Assembly (NCBI RefSeq): GCF_000812945.1
Contig: NZ_JSYM01000001.1
Location: forward strand, 992,001-1,056,000
From: Flavobacterium sp. AED
GTDB lineage: Bacteria > Bacteroidota > Bacteroidia > Flavobacteriales > Flavobacteriaceae
Direction of reading: 5' to 3'
Length of the DNA stretch: 64,000 nucleotides
The translations under genes and the position numbers were made by a program. The notes under the pieces were generated by a model. The model was given only the letters and a program-made list of their open reading frames with translations. It was not told the origin of the DNA and searched no databases. This document shows, one piece after another, positions 18,154 through 27,017 of the stretch. The first letter of the stretch is position 1; every line of letters begins with the position of its first letter.

Positions 18154-18624
18154 TTAAAATAAACTTTGTTGCGTTGTTGGATTCTCATGTTCCAATAGCC
18201 ATTTCTTTCGCCACAATCCGCCTGCATAACCCGTTAATGAGCCATCAGTTCCAATAACTCTGTGGCACGGAACGACAATCCAAAGTGGATTTTTCCCGTT
18301 GGCGGAAGCCACCGCACGAATGGCTTTGACATCGCCTAACCTTTTCGATAAATCCATATAAGACATGGTTTTCCCAAATGGAATTTCGAGTAATCCTTTC
18401 CATACTTTTTGTTGGAATTCAGTTCCTTTTGGATTCAGTGCAAAATCAAAACCGGTTCTTTTTCCCTCAAAATAATCGTTGAGTTGCGAGACCGCCTCTT
18501 TTAAAACAGTTGGGATTACTACTGAAACAGTACCTTCATCAGCAACTGAAATTACCGAAATACCATTTTCATCGCCAATGATTGTTGCCATTCCTAAAGG
18601 AGTTTTGATATAAGCTGTTTCCAT
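18154..18624 (-). CDS. ogt: Methylated-DNA--protein-cysteine methyltransferase
   Basis: The 156-residue protein has the complete active site IVVPCHRVIGTDGSLTGYAG with acceptor Cys120. The helix-turn-helix region FGKTMSYMDLSKRLGDVKAIRAVASANGK (residues 83-111) comes before it. The protein irreversibly takes alkyl groups from O6-alkylguanine in DNA. The short N-terminal domain is of the Ogt/Ada-C type. It could be regulated with the exonuclease downstream, but nothing in the sequence shows this. Confidence 0.93.
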   Translation of the reverse strand: METAYIKTPLGMATIIGDENGISVISVADEGTVSVVIPTVLKEAVSQLNDYFEGKRTGFDFALNPKGTEFQQKVWKGLLEIPFGKTMSYMDLSKRLGDVKAIRAVASANGKNPLWIVVPCHRVIGTDGSLTGYAGGLWRKKWLLEHENPTTQQSLF

Positions 18625-18641
18625 ATTTTAAAGATAAAAAA

Positions 18642-18683
18642 ATTAACCACAATGTTCATGAAGAAGAGACAAAGTTCGCAAAG
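18642..18683. repeat. Degenerate dispersed repeat fragment
   Basis: The segment contains CAAAGTTCGCAA (18670-18681), whose exact reverse complement is at 55908-55919. Both copies sit in gene-free AT-rich DNA and look like remnants of one genomic repeat rich in ttcgcaaag words. Confidence 0.45.
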
Positions 18684-18711
18684 AAATAAAAAATTGAATT
18701 GTATTAGAAAT

Positions 18712-18740
18712 AAAAAAACCATTCGATTACACGAATGGTT
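18712..18740 (-). terminator. Intrinsic terminator of the hemF-hemB-cytochrome transcript
   Basis: AACCATTCG pairs with CGAATGGTT (18717-18725 with 18732-18740). On the minus strand the stem is followed by a seven-T run. It lies downstream of the cytochrome c gene. Confidence 0.85.
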
Positions 18741-18748
18741 CTTGTTTT

Positions 18749-18828
18749 ATAGCCCCGATAGAAGGGAAAATCCTTTTATTTTTTTCTTTAAAAAATAAAA
18801 GATTGGAATGATAGCGGGATTAGCTCCT
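18749..18828 (+). ncRNA. Structured intergenic element (Flavo-1-like), copy 2
   Basis: The element starts ATAGCCCCGATAGAAGGG and ends ATAGCGGGATTAGCTCC. In between is a perfect hairpin, CTTTTATTTTTT with AAAAAATAAAAG. The ends can pair (AGC with GCT, CCCG with CGGG), giving a closed two-stem RNA. The same ends recur at 5742-5622 (minus) and 63216-63360. It lies opposite to the flanking genes, between the cytochrome c stop codon and its terminator. Resemblance to the Flavo-1 RNA is recalled, not computed. Confidence 0.5.
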
Positions 18829-18855
18829 TATTTCGGTTATGCTAAGAGTAAAGAT

Positions 18856-19272
18856 CTATTTCAGATTTGAATACACATACGCTTCTAATCCTTTTAACTC
18901 TTCGTCAGTCATTGTTTTTGTAAGGACAATATTTGGCTGCATTAATGCATATTGAGCTGGATCTACAATAGGTTTGCTTTCCCCTTTCAAGAAAGTGATG
19001 ATATTGCCATTTTTCTCTTTGTACATTTTGGCAATGTCCTGTAAGCTTGGCCCTATTAGTTTTGAATCCGTTTTATGGCAAGAAACGCAAGTTCCTTTTC
19101 CCTTAAAAATCGATTCTCCTAATTGTTCCGGTGTTTGAACTTCTACTGGCATTCCTTCAGAAGGTGCAGCCTCTGTAGTAGTTGGTTCAGCTTGTTTTTC
19201 AGCTGGTACAGCTTCTTGCTTTTTACAAGAAAAAGCTAAAAATGCGGTTGCAATTATTAATACTCTTTTCAT
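18856..19272 (-). CDS. Monohaem cytochrome c lipoprotein
   Basis: The 138-residue precursor has a lipobox (TAFLAFSC, Cys16) and an Ala/Pro/Glu-rich linker (about 17-48). The class I cytochrome c domain has the haem site CVSCH (Cys62, Cys65, His66). A Met ligand is likely in the MQPNIVLTKTM segment near residues 109-120. It should carry electrons in the periplasm while anchored to a membrane. It is the last gene of the minus-strand run below hemB, which makes sense if haem supply and a haem protein share a transcript; that link is inference. Confidence 0.9.
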   Translation of the reverse strand: MKRVLIIATAFLAFSCKKQEAVPAEKQAEPTTTEAAPSEGMPVEVQTPEQLGESIFKGKGTCVSCHKTDSKLIGPSLQDIAKMYKEKNGNIITFLKGESKPIVDPAQYALMQPNIVLTKTMTDEELKGLEAYVYSNLK

Positions 19273-19365
19273 TTTAGTTTTTTTAGTTTTCTCAAAAATA
19301 AATTATTTTTTGAAATTAAAATCAAAAAAAAGAATTAAAATTATTAGAATCAAAAAAATCTAAAT

Positions 19366-20358
19366 TTATTTGTTCAAAAGTATGGCTGCTTCTTTAGCAA
19401 AATAGGTCGAAATCAAGCTTGCTCCAGCTCTTTTGATGCACATTAATTGCTCCATCATAATTTTATCATGATCTAGCCAACCTCTTTCGGCGGCGGCTTT
19501 AATCATCGCATATTCGCCCGAAACATGATACACCGTTACGGGAACATTTACCGCATTTTTAACCTCGCGAACGATGTCTAAATAGGCAATTCCGGGTTTT
19601 ACCATCACCATATCGGCACCTTCTTCTACATCCCACAACGCTTCTTTGATGGCTTCAATGCGATTGGCATAATCCATCTGGTATGTTTTTTTATCTTTTG
19701 GGATTTCAGTAGCATCAACAGGAGCGCTGTCTAATGCATCACGAAATGGTCCGTAAAAAGCTGAAGCATATTTTGCCGAATAACTCATGATGCCTACATT
19801 ATGGAAACCCGCAGCGTCAAGACCTTCACGTAAACGCAGCACACGTCCATCCATCATGTCTGATGGCGCAACAAAATCGGCACCCGCTTGTGCGTGAGAA
19901 ACAGCCATTTTGACTAAAGCATCAACAGTTGAATCATTTTCTACATCGCCATTTGCAATGATTCCGTCATGACCATAAATAGAATAGGGGTCTAAAGCCA
20001 CATCAGGCATGACAATCATTTCCGGACAAGCTGTTTTAATGGCACGAATGGCATTTTGCATTAATCCGTTTGGGTTCCAAGCTTCGAGTCCCGTATTGTC
20101 TTTTAAATTTTCACTGACTTTTACATAAATATTTACCGCACGAATGCCTAAATCAAATAATTCACGGATTTCTTTTACTGTTAAATCGATAGAACGACGA
20201 AATATACCTGGCATGGACGCAATTTCCACTTGTACATTTTCGCCTTCAGCAACAAACATGGGAAACATAAAATCCGATGGACTTAAACTGGTTTCACGAA
20301 CTAAACTTCTAATGGATTCATTCGTTCTTAATCTTCTGCCTCTGTGTAATGGGAACAT
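19366..20358 (-). CDS. hemB: Porphobilinogen synthase (ALA dehydratase)
   Basis: The 330-residue enzyme condenses two 5-aminolevulinate molecules to porphobilinogen. It begins FPLHRGRRLRTNESIR. It has the Schiff-base lysine regions VGIMSYSAKYASAFYGPFRD and ADMVMVKPGIAYLDIV, and ends with a typical IKRAGASLISTYFAKEA. The metal-site segment is the Asp-type MPDVALDPYSIYGHDG rather than the zinc-binding three-cysteine form, which suggests a magnesium-dependent enzyme. It lies 91 bp after hemF in the haem run. Confidence 0.96.
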   Translation of the reverse strand: MFPLHRGRRLRTNESIRSLVRETSLSPSDFMFPMFVAEGENVQVEIASMPGIFRRSIDLTVKEIRELFDLGIRAVNIYVKVSENLKDNTGLEAWNPNGLMQNAIRAIKTACPEMIVMPDVALDPYSIYGHDGIIANGDVENDSTVDALVKMAVSHAQAGADFVAPSDMMDGRVLRLREGLDAAGFHNVGIMSYSAKYASAFYGPFRDALDSAPVDATEIPKDKKTYQMDYANRIEAIKEALWDVEEGADMVMVKPGIAYLDIVREVKNAVNVPVTVYHVSGEYAMIKAAAERGWLDHDKIMMEQLMCIKRAGASLISTYFAKEAAILLNK

Positions 20359-20449
20359 ATGATTTATGATTTTAGATTAGTGATTGCTAATTTATGATTT
20401 GAAACGAAATATTGATGACAGAAAATCCGAAATCAAAATTCGTTAATCA

Positions 20450-21358
20450 TCAATCTGCAATCCAACTTTTTGGATTTTCTAATACGTTTACTAATTTTTC
20501 TTCTTCGCTTCCCGCTTCCGGATGATGATCGTATACCCATTGCACATGTGGCGGTAAACTCATCAGGATACTTTCGATTCTTCCGTTGGTTTTTAAACCA
20601 AATAAAGTGCCTTTATCGTGAACCAAATTGAACTCTACATAACGACCGCGACGGATTTCCTGCCACGTTCTCTGTTCTGGAGTATAGGATAAATCTTTTC
20701 TTTTTTCTACAATTGGAACATACGCTTCGAGGAAACTATTGCCAACTTCAGTTACAAAATTGAACCAGTTCTCCATAGTCATAGTCTCTGTTGCTTTGCA
20801 ATAATCGAAAAACAATCCTCCAATTCCACGGGCTTCATTGCGATGTGCGTTCCAGAAATAAGCATCACATTGTTTCTTGTATTTTGGATAAAAATCCGGA
20901 TTGTGTTTGTCACAAGCAGTTTTACTCGTTTGATGAAAATGAATGGCATCTTCTTCAAACAAATAATACGGTGTTAAATCCTGTCCTCCGCCAAACCATT
21001 GCTGAATCACATTTCCGTTATCATCGTACATTTCGAAATAACGCCAATTGGCATGAACCGTAGGAACCATTGGGCTTTTTGGGTGCAAAACCAAACTCAG
21101 TCCGCAGGCAAAAAAATCAGCTTCGCCCACATTGAACATCTTTTGCATGGCTTCCGGTAATTTCCCGTGAACTGCCGAAATGTTTACGCCACCTTTTTCG
21201 AAAACTGATCCGTTTTCAATCACACGGGTTCTTCCGCCACCACCTTCGGGGCGTTCCCAAAGATCTTCACGAAATTTGGCCTGACCTTCAACGGCCTCCA
21301 AACCTTTACAGATTTGGTCTTGAAGGGTTTGTATATAGGAGTAGAATTGTTGTTTCAT
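20450..21358 (-). CDS. hemF: Oxygen-dependent coproporphyrinogen III oxidase
   Basis: The 302-residue enzyme has the family signatures FEKGGVNISAVHGKLP, NWRYFEMYDDNG with WFGGGQDLTPYY, and RGRYVEFNLVHDKGTLFGLKT. It decarboxylates coproporphyrinogen III to protoporphyrinogen IX using O2, in keeping with an aerobic organism. Its start overlaps the end of the GNAT gene by 4 bp (21355-21358), so the two are translationally coupled. Confidence 0.96.
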   Translation of the reverse strand: MKQQFYSYIQTLQDQICKGLEAVEGQAKFREDLWERPEGGGGRTRVIENGSVFEKGGVNISAVHGKLPEAMQKMFNVGEADFFACGLSLVLHPKSPMVPTVHANWRYFEMYDDNGNVIQQWFGGGQDLTPYYLFEEDAIHFHQTSKTACDKHNPDFYPKYKKQCDAYFWNAHRNEARGIGGLFFDYCKATETMTMENWFNFVTEVGNSFLEAYVPIVEKRKDLSYTPEQRTWQEIRRGRYVEFNLVHDKGTLFGLKTNGRIESILMSLPPHVQWVYDHHPEAGSEEEKLVNVLENPKSWIAD

Positions 21359-21885
21359 CTTGTTAGTTCATATAATTCCATATCTAACGGAAGTTCATTA
21401 GTTGGGGTAAATTCATTTAGCAATGTTTTTTTCCAAGTAAATCCACAATTTTCAGCTACTTTGACACTTCCTAAATTCGTTTTATGAGCAATAATTTGTA
21501 GTGTTTTCAAATCTAATTCATTGTAAGCAAAATTTGAAATGCCTTTAACGGCTTTAGTAATCAACCCTTTCCCTTCAAAATTATTTCCGATGCAATACGC
21601 AAGTTCACCAATCCTTTTTACCCAATCAATCTTTTTAATAATAATCAATCCAACTATTTTTTGGGAATCTACTTCTCTAATTCCAAAGGTGAAATTTACT
21701 TTTTGTTGAATTTCTCTTTCTTTAATTTCAATATATTCAGCTGACTTTTCAATTGTTGCGTTACTGGAAAGCGTAACGGGGAAAAATTTTCGAAATCGTT
21801 CTGTATTATCAATTATGAAAAAATGCAACTCATTAGCATCTGTAGGTCTCAATTTATCAATAATAAAATTTTCTGATATTATCAT
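21355..21885 (-). CDS. GNAT-family N-acetyltransferase (RimJ/RimL-like)
   Basis: The 176-residue protein has the RimJ/L layout: IIDKLRPTDANELHFFI at the start, IGELAYCIGNNFEGKGLITKAV (acetyl-CoA binding loop) in the middle and LKTLQIIAHKTNLGSVKVAENCGF near the end. The acetyl acceptor is unknown; protein or antibiotic amines are typical. It lies between a small unknown gene (5-bp gap) and hemF (4-bp overlap), so it is expressed with the haem genes, but no haem role follows from its sequence. Confidence 0.85.
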   Translation of the reverse strand: MIISENFIIDKLRPTDANELHFFIIDNTERFRKFFPVTLSSNATIEKSAEYIEIKEREIQQKVNFTFGIREVDSQKIVGLIIIKKIDWVKRIGELAYCIGNNFEGKGLITKAVKGISNFAYNELDLKTLQIIAHKTNLGSVKVAENCGFTWKKTLLNEFTPTNELPLDMELYELTR

Positions 21886-21890
21886 TTATC

Positions 21891-22271
21891 TTATAAATTT
21901 GCTTTTGCAGCAGCTATTTTACTATTGATTCCAAACGAAAACATTTTGCTTTCCTGCTGAATATAATTGTAAATGGCAATCGCTTTTCCAGAAAAATCAA
22001 ACGGATTTTCTTTCGAAGCAATCACTAAAAAATCAGCAAATTGCTCCAGCTGATTCCAATCCAAATGACAACGTAATAAATGTGTAATTAAATCCTTTTC
22101 ATTACAATCAATCAGACTTTGAATGTTTAATCCAAAGTCTTTCAATTGATCTTCTATGTTAATTTTATCTTCTAAATCCCAAAATTTAGGTACAAAAACT
22201 ATAGAAAGCAATGTCTTTAGCACATTGTCTATTCGAATACTTTCCTGGTCTCGTAATCCTTTGTTTAGCAT
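21891..22271 (-). CDS. Small conserved-looking protein of unknown function in the haem operon
   Basis: From the ATG at 22271 the protein has 126 residues (MLNKGLRDQESIRIDN to IAAAKANL). It is soluble, acidic-to-neutral and mostly helical. I do not recognise the family. A longer frame starting at 22349 would run through the hairpin repeat at 22302-22330, so the later start, with AAAGG about 7 bp upstream, is preferred. Its position between hemE and hemF, 5 bp before the GNAT gene, suggests co-expression with haem synthesis. Confidence 0.7.
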   Translation of the reverse strand: MLNKGLRDQESIRIDNVLKTLLSIVFVPKFWDLEDKINIEDQLKDFGLNIQSLIDCNEKDLITHLLRCHLDWNQLEQFADFLVIASKENPFDFSGKAIAIYNYIQQESKMFSFGINSKIAAAKANL

Positions 22272-22301
22272 TTTATTACCTTTATTTTTTGTTTTTGCTT
22301 T

Positions 22302-22330
22302 CCTGCAAGGTTTTTTTCGAACCTTGTAGG
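22302..22330 (+). repeat. REP-like hairpin, copy 1
   Basis: CCTGCAAGG, seven T's, CGAA, CCTTGTAGG. The arms pair with one G-T wobble. It is identical over 29 bp to the repeat at 22961-22989 and, inverted, to 23019-23047. It lies downstream of the RAYT gene. Confidence 0.9.
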
Positions 22331-22385
22331 TATAAACTAGTAATGACAATTTTAATCAAAAAGAGCTTGAAGGATTGCCACAATA

Positions 22386-22937
22386 TTACTCAAATGTATG
22401 TTTTTCAGTTAAAAAATCATTCCTTTGATTATGACAAAAAATCAAATTTTCTAGACCTCCAAACAGCATCAACACTTCTTCTTTCTCAATTTTTGTTTCC
22501 TTATTCGAAATAAAAGCCTGATATGACGAATGCTTATAATCCTGAAATTTTAAATCTAAATGATGCTTAGGATTCAAATCTACGTACACTATCAATTGCT
22601 TTAAGTAATCATCACCATTCAATCTTATTCTCTTGAAATGCTTTTCAAAAAGACTTCCTGTCCTATCCATTTCCTTATTAAAAGCTTTAGCATAAGAATT
22701 AAAAAAATTAGAAAATGCCTGTGTCACTATTTCTTCCTCTTCATTTAATCGAATAACCAAATGAAAATGATTATCCATTAAGCAATATCCAAATATTGAG
22801 ATTTTATCCAATAAATATTTTGAAAGTTGTTTTAAAAAGAAATTTTTGTTTTCATCATTTTGAAAAATTAAACACCCGTTTATTCCTCTATTATAAATAT
22901 GATAACAACCATTTTTTTCTAAAACTTCTAATTTCAT
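22386..22937 (-). mobile_element. REP-associated tyrosine transposase (RAYT, IS200-like TnpA)
   Basis: From ATG 22937 the protein has 183 residues. A TTG start at 22967 would lie inside the repeat and is rejected. It has NGCYHIYNRGINGCLIF, the HUH motif in MDNHFHLVIRL, FSNFFNSYAKAFNKEMDRTGSLF and the catalytic tyrosine in IVYVDLNPKHH. These features mark the Y1 single-strand transposases that move REP hairpins. The frame looks intact. Matching hairpins lie on both sides (22302, 22961, 23019), so enzyme and substrate sites are together. The insertion splits the haem run between hemE and the small gene at 21891. Confidence 0.92.
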
Positions 22938-22960
22938 ATTTAGGCTTTTATATTTACAAT

Positions 22961-22989
22961 CCTGCAAGGTTTTTTTCGAACCTTGTAGG
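22961..22989 (+). repeat. REP-like hairpin, copy 2
   Basis: Identical 29-bp copy of the hairpin at 22302, located just upstream of the RAYT start. With copy 3 it forms an inverted pair 29 bp apart, like the BIME arrangement of REP sequences. Confidence 0.9.
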
Positions 22990-23018
22990 CATCGCTTAGG
23001 CTTATATTATCAAACATA

Positions 23019-23047
23019 CCTACAAGGTTCGAAAAAAACCTTGCAGG
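23019..23047 (-). repeat. REP-like hairpin, copy 3 (inverted)
   Basis: Exact reverse complement of copies 1 and 2 (CCTACAAGG, TTCG, A-run, CCTTGCAGG). It lies 40 bp downstream of the hemE stop codon and, with copy 2, can fold into a large double hairpin in the haem mRNA. Confidence 0.9.
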
Positions 23048-23087
23048 AGAGACCGCAAACAGAACACTAATTACTGAACAATGTTTA

Positions 23088-24113
23088 CTATTGATTATAT
23101 TCTTTAACTGCATCAATAAACGCTTTCGCGTGATCCACAGGAATATTTGGTAAAATACCGTGACCTAAATTCACGATGTATTTGTCTTTTCCGAATTCGT
23201 CAATCATTTCATGAACCATTTTCTTAATAACCGGAATTGGTGACAACAATCTTGACGGATCAAAATTTCCTTGCAACGTGATGTTTCCACCTGACAAGTA
23301 TCTTGCATTTCGTGGAGAACAAGTCCAGTCTACACCTAATGCTGATGCCCTACTTTTTCCCATTTCGCCAAGCGCAAACCAACATCCTTTTCCGAAAACA
23401 ATTACCGGTGCATCATCAGCTAAAGCTTCAATGATTTGATTAATGTATTTCCAAGAGAATTCCTGATAATCAACCGGTGAAAGCATTCCGCCCCAAGAGT
23501 CAAAAATTTGAACGGCGTTTACTCCTGCTTTTACTTTTTCTTTCAAATATAAAATAGTGGTGTCCGTGATTTTTTGCAATAAAACATGCGCTGCTTCTGG
23601 ATGTTGGAAACAAAATCCTTTGGCCATATCAAAACTTTTAGAACCTTTCCCTTCCACGGCATAACACATAATTGTCCAAGGAGAACCCGCGAAACCTATT
23701 AGTGGCACCTCGTCATTCAACATTTCTTTGGTCAATTTGATAGCGTCAAAAACGTATCCTAATGTTTCATTAACATCCGGAACGATTACTTTCTCCACAT
23801 CTTGAATCGTACGAATAGGATTTGGTAAAAACGGACCAAAATTTTCTTTCATCAACACTTCAATTCCCATAGCTTGTGGAATTACCAAAATATCCGAAAA
23901 TAAAATCGCAGCATCCGGAGCAATTCTTCGTATTGGTTGTACGGTAATTTCAGCAGCTAATTCTGGAGTTTGACAACGGGTGAAGAAATCATATTTATCA
24001 CGTAAAGCGATGAATTCCGGCAAATATCTTCCCGCTTGACGCATCATCCAAACTGGTGGTCGTTGTACTGTTTCTCCTTTTAGTGCTCTTAAAAATAGGT
24101 CGTTCTTAATCAT
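23088..24113 (-). CDS. hemE: Uroporphyrinogen decarboxylase
   Basis: From [13 protein letters not shown] (ATG 24113) the enzyme has 341 residues. An upstream in-frame start at 24176 would add 21 unlike-family residues that overlap the end of hemD. It carries both family signatures, [16 protein letters not shown] and [16 protein letters not shown], and [19 protein letters not shown] at the end. It removes four carboxyl groups from uroporphyrinogen III to give coproporphyrinogen III. The gap to hemD is 22 bp. Confidence 0.96.
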   Translation of the reverse strand: MIKNDLFLRALKGETVQRPPVWMMRQAGRYLPEFIALRDKYDFFTRCQTPELAAEITVQPIRRIAPDAAILFSDILVIPQAMGIEVLMKENFGPFLPNPIRTIQDVEKVIVPDVNETLGYVFDAIKLTKEMLNDEVPLIGFAGSPWTIMCYAVEGKGSKSFDMAKGFCFQHPEAAHVLLQKITDTTILYLKEKVKAGVNAVQIFDSWGGMLSPVDYQEFSWKYINQIIEALADDAPVIVFGKGCWFALGEMGKSRASALGVDWTCSPRNARYLSGGNITLQGNFDPSRLLSPIPVIKKMVHEMIDEFGKDKYIVNLGHGILPNIPVDHAKAFIDAVKEYNQ

Positions 24114-24135
24114 GTATTTAAATTTTAGCAGAATG

Positions 24136-24819
24136 CTAGATGCTTTCCGTTTTATAATATTCAATAACTTCCTCAATCACATCTTCGATAGTTGGTGTTT
24201 CGGCAATTACTATGTTTTTAATTTTCTTTGTTTCTAATGCTGATGCTGTAGTAGTGCCTACGCAAAAACAAACTTCATTCTTGATTTTATTATTTGTCAA
24301 ATAACTTTCAACGGCAGATGGGCTAAAAAACATAATCCCGTCAAAATTTTCTTGGTCTGATATTTTAAAAGGCGCAAGCGTTGTTTGATAAACTTCGATT
24401 TCGTTAAAAGTTATTCCTGCACTTTTTAATGCTTCAGGCAACGTTTCTTTACGCAAATTTCCGCTTAAAAAAGTATAGCTTTCCTTATTGTAAATTAAAG
24501 TGATTATTTCGGCTAATTCAGATGCGTAATCCAAATAAACATCCACTGTAAAGCCATGCGATTCCAGTAATTCCTTGGTTTTAATACCTACACAAAAGAC
24601 AGGTTTAGTCTTTAAAACTTCCCAACCGTTTTGTTCTATCAAACTTAAAACAGCATTTTGGCTGCTAAAAATTAAGTTGTTGTTGATTGTATTCAGTTCA
24701 AAAAGGTTGTTTTTAATTTCGATGAAATCTTGTTCTAAAAGATCAAAATTAGCGTCAAGAAATACTTGTCTTTGTTCTGCCGACAATGTTTTGGTGGATA
24801 AAATGCTTGTTTGGCTCAT
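24136..24819 (-). CDS. hemD: Uroporphyrinogen-III synthase
   Basis: The 227-residue protein is a weakly conserved HemD with two alpha/beta lobes. [22 protein letters not shown] lies in the first half. [19 protein letters not shown] followed by [15 protein letters not shown] lies in the second; these are the usual pattern of the fold. It closes and inverts ring D of hydroxymethylbilane. It overlaps hemC by one base, so its identity is strongly supported by position as well as motif. Confidence 0.92.
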   Translation of the reverse strand: MSQTSILSTKTLSAEQRQVFLDANFDLLEQDFIEIKNNLFELNTINNNLIFSSQNAVLSLIEQNGWEVLKTKPVFCVGIKTKELLESHGFTVDVYLDYASELAEIITLIYNKESYTFLSGNLRKETLPEALKSAGITFNEIEVYQTTLAPFKISDQENFDGIMFFSPSAVESYLTNNKIKNEVCFCVGTTTASALETKKIKNIVIAETPTIEDVIEEVIEYYKTESI

Positions 24820-25736
24820 TATTTCTTCAAATTAATTTTAATTTCTGTCATCAATTCTATCCCGCCATTTTCTAAAATTTCTTTGGCACAATAAAAACCT
24901 AATTTTTTCCATTCTTGCATCGGAACGGTTTTTTCGATTTCTATTTTTTGCTTTCCATCGATAGAAAAAAGGACTCCTTTAAACCAAATATCATCTTCAA
25001 CAAAAGTAGCCAAAGCACCGATTGGGGCAGTACATCCACCTTCGAGTGTTTTTAGGAATTGTCTTTCGATATGCGTACAGACTTCGGTATCAATATCATT
25101 AAGTTCAGAAACGGCTTCTCTACAAAAATCATCATTTGCCATAGCAACAACAACCATAGCACCTTGAGCCGGCGCTGGAATCATCCAATCCAAATCGATA
25201 TAATTTGACGGTTTCAAGTTGATTCTTTCCAATCCTGCAGCGGCAAAAACAGCTCCATTCCAATCACTTTCCTGTAATTTTTGCATTCTGGTGTTTACGT
25301 TTCCACGTAAATCAACTACGTTGTGATTTGGATATTTATTTAACCATTGTGCTTGACGGCGCAAACTTCCTGTTGCAATTGTTCCTTCTCCATTAAGAAA
25401 ATCTAAGTTTCCTTTATGTACCAAAATATCCAAAGTATTCGCTCTTTCCAGAACAGCTGCTTGCACAATTCCTATTGGCAAAGCCGTAGGAACATCTTTC
25501 ATGGAATGCACTGCAATATCTACCTGACCGTTAATCATGGCGATATCCAGCGTTTTGGTAAAAATTCCTGTGATTCCTAATTCGTAAAGTGGTTTGTCGA
25601 GAAGAATATCTCCTTGTGATTTTACCGCTACAATTTCGGTTTTATACCCTAAATCGTTTAGTTTTTTTTCGACTGTGTGGGCTTGCCAAAGCGCGAGTTC
25701 ACTATCGCGGGTTCCTATTCGTATCGTTTTATTCAT
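24819..25736 (-). CDS. hemC: Hydroxymethylbilane synthase (porphobilinogen deaminase)
   Basis: The 305-residue enzyme begins TIRIGTRDSELALWQA and has VDIAVHSMKDVPTALP and GTGSLRR-type IATGSLRRQAQWL. The dipyrromethane cofactor cysteine is in ERQFLKTLEGGCTAPIGA (about residue 240). It joins four porphobilinogens into hydroxymethylbilane. It shares one base with hemD on one side and with hemA on the other, a tight translationally coupled block. Confidence 0.96.
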   Translation of the reverse strand: MNKTIRIGTRDSELALWQAHTVEKKLNDLGYKTEIVAVKSQGDILLDKPLYELGITGIFTKTLDIAMINGQVDIAVHSMKDVPTALPIGIVQAAVLERANTLDILVHKGNLDFLNGEGTIATGSLRRQAQWLNKYPNHNVVDLRGNVNTRMQKLQESDWNGAVFAAAGLERINLKPSNYIDLDWMIPAPAQGAMVVVAMANDDFCREAVSELNDIDTEVCTHIERQFLKTLEGGCTAPIGALATFVEDDIWFKGVLFSIDGKQKIEIEKTVPMQEWKKLGFYCAKEILENGGIELMTEIKINLKK

Positions 25737-26992
25737 TATTTTGTATTCGCTCCAATTTTAAAAACTTTTTCAATCCATTCGATACTTTCATCTACCATGG
25801 TATCGTCATCTTTTAAATGGTTGGCAAAATGTGTGGTTATTTTTTGGATAATTCTGTTGCTGATAATCTCTGCTTGTTCTTCATTGAAATTTGAAATTTT
25901 CTTGCTTTGAAAATCCAATTCGGATGTTTTTATCGCATTTAATTTTGCCTTCAATGCATTGATTGTCGGAGCAAATTTTCTGCCTTTGGTCCAAGTAATA
26001 AATTCTTCTTTTATTTCTTCAATGATAGCTTCAGCAGCAGGAATGTGCTTTTTTCTATTTTCTAAAGTCTCGTCTGTAATTTGAGACAAATAATCCATAT
26101 GAATTAGCGTAACGCCTTCCATTTCTTCCACATCTTCATTCACGTTTTTAGGAATGGATAAATCCAGAATCAATAACGGTTTCTTCAAATTCAGAATGGC
26201 TTTGTCAACCGTAGGATTTTGAGCGCCGGTAGCCACTACAACAACATCCGCTTTTTGAAGTTCAAGATGCAATTCAGAATAATCTTTTACGATTAAATTC
26301 AATTTTCCGGCTAGCTCCTCTGCTTTCGCTTTCGTTCTGTTGATTAAAGTGATGTGCTCATTTTTAGTATGTTTTACTAAATTTTCACAGGTGTTTCTAC
26401 CAATTTTTCCTGTACCGAACAAGAGAATATTTTTATTTCCAATGTCTTCTACATTCTTAATAATATATTGAACAGCGGCAAAAGAAACCGAAGTAGCTCC
26501 AGAGCTAATCTCCGTATCGGTTTTTATCTTTTTACTGGCTTGTATAACAGCATTTACCAATCTTTCCATAAAAGTATTGGCTAAACCAAAAGCTTTTGAT
26601 TGTGAAAAACTGGATTTTATTTGAGCTATAATTTCGAAATCTCCTAAAATTTGACTGTCCAAACCAGTTCCTACACGAAACAAATGACTTATCGCTTCTT
26701 GGTTTTTATAAACAAAACCAACTTTTTGAAATGCTTCGACTGAACCTTGACTGTTTTCGCAAATTAATTTGATTAATTGAAAAGGGTGTTCTGCGAAACC
26801 ATAAATTTCTGTACGATTGCAGGTTGAAGTAACTATTAAACTCTCTATTCCTTCGGTTTTGGCTTGTTCCAGTAAACGCGTTTTTGCAGCGGTATCTAAA
26901 CTAAACTTACCTCTAATCTCAGCATCTGCTTTTTTATAACTCAGTCCAACAGAGTAAAAATAGTGATGCTTTGATGTGTTATTGTTTTCCAT
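25736..26992 (-). CDS. hemA: Glutamyl-tRNA reductase
   Basis: With the ATG at 26992 the enzyme has 418 residues; an alternative ATG at 27007 adds five. The catalytic cysteine is in VTSTCNRTEIYGF. The NADPH domain has NILLFGTGKIGRNTCENL. The C-terminal dimerisation helix region is present. It reduces Glu-tRNA to glutamate-1-semialdehyde, the first committed step of the C5 haem pathway and its usual control point. It heads the hemA-C-D-E block and is divergent from an AraC-type regulator. Confidence 0.96.
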   Translation of the reverse strand: MENNNTSKHHYFYSVGLSYKKADAEIRGKFSLDTAAKTRLLEQAKTEGIESLIVTSTCNRTEIYGFAEHPFQLIKLICENSQGSVEAFQKVGFVYKNQEAISHLFRVGTGLDSQILGDFEIIAQIKSSFSQSKAFGLANTFMERLVNAVIQASKKIKTDTEISSGATSVSFAAVQYIIKNVEDIGNKNILLFGTGKIGRNTCENLVKHTKNEHITLINRTKAKAEELAGKLNLIVKDYSELHLELQKADVVVVATGAQNPTVDKAILNLKKPLLILDLSIPKNVNEDVEEMEGVTLIHMDYLSQITDETLENRKKHIPAAEAIIEEIKEEFITWTKGRKFAPTINALKAKLNAIKTSELDFQSKKISNFNEEQAEIISNRIIQKITTHFANHLKDDDTMVDESIEWIEKVFKIGANTK

Positions 26993-27017
26993 ATTTGCAC
27001 TTTTCAAGAAAGTGAAA

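Noticed and set aside
22272..22349. Upstream extension of the small haem-operon gene to 22349
   Set aside because: The extension translates the repeat at 22302-22330; the ATG at 22271 has a better upstream AAAGG.
22938..22967. Longer RAYT frame beginning with TTG at 22967
   Set aside because: The added residues are read from the hairpin repeat itself, and the ATG at 22937 gives the normal family start.
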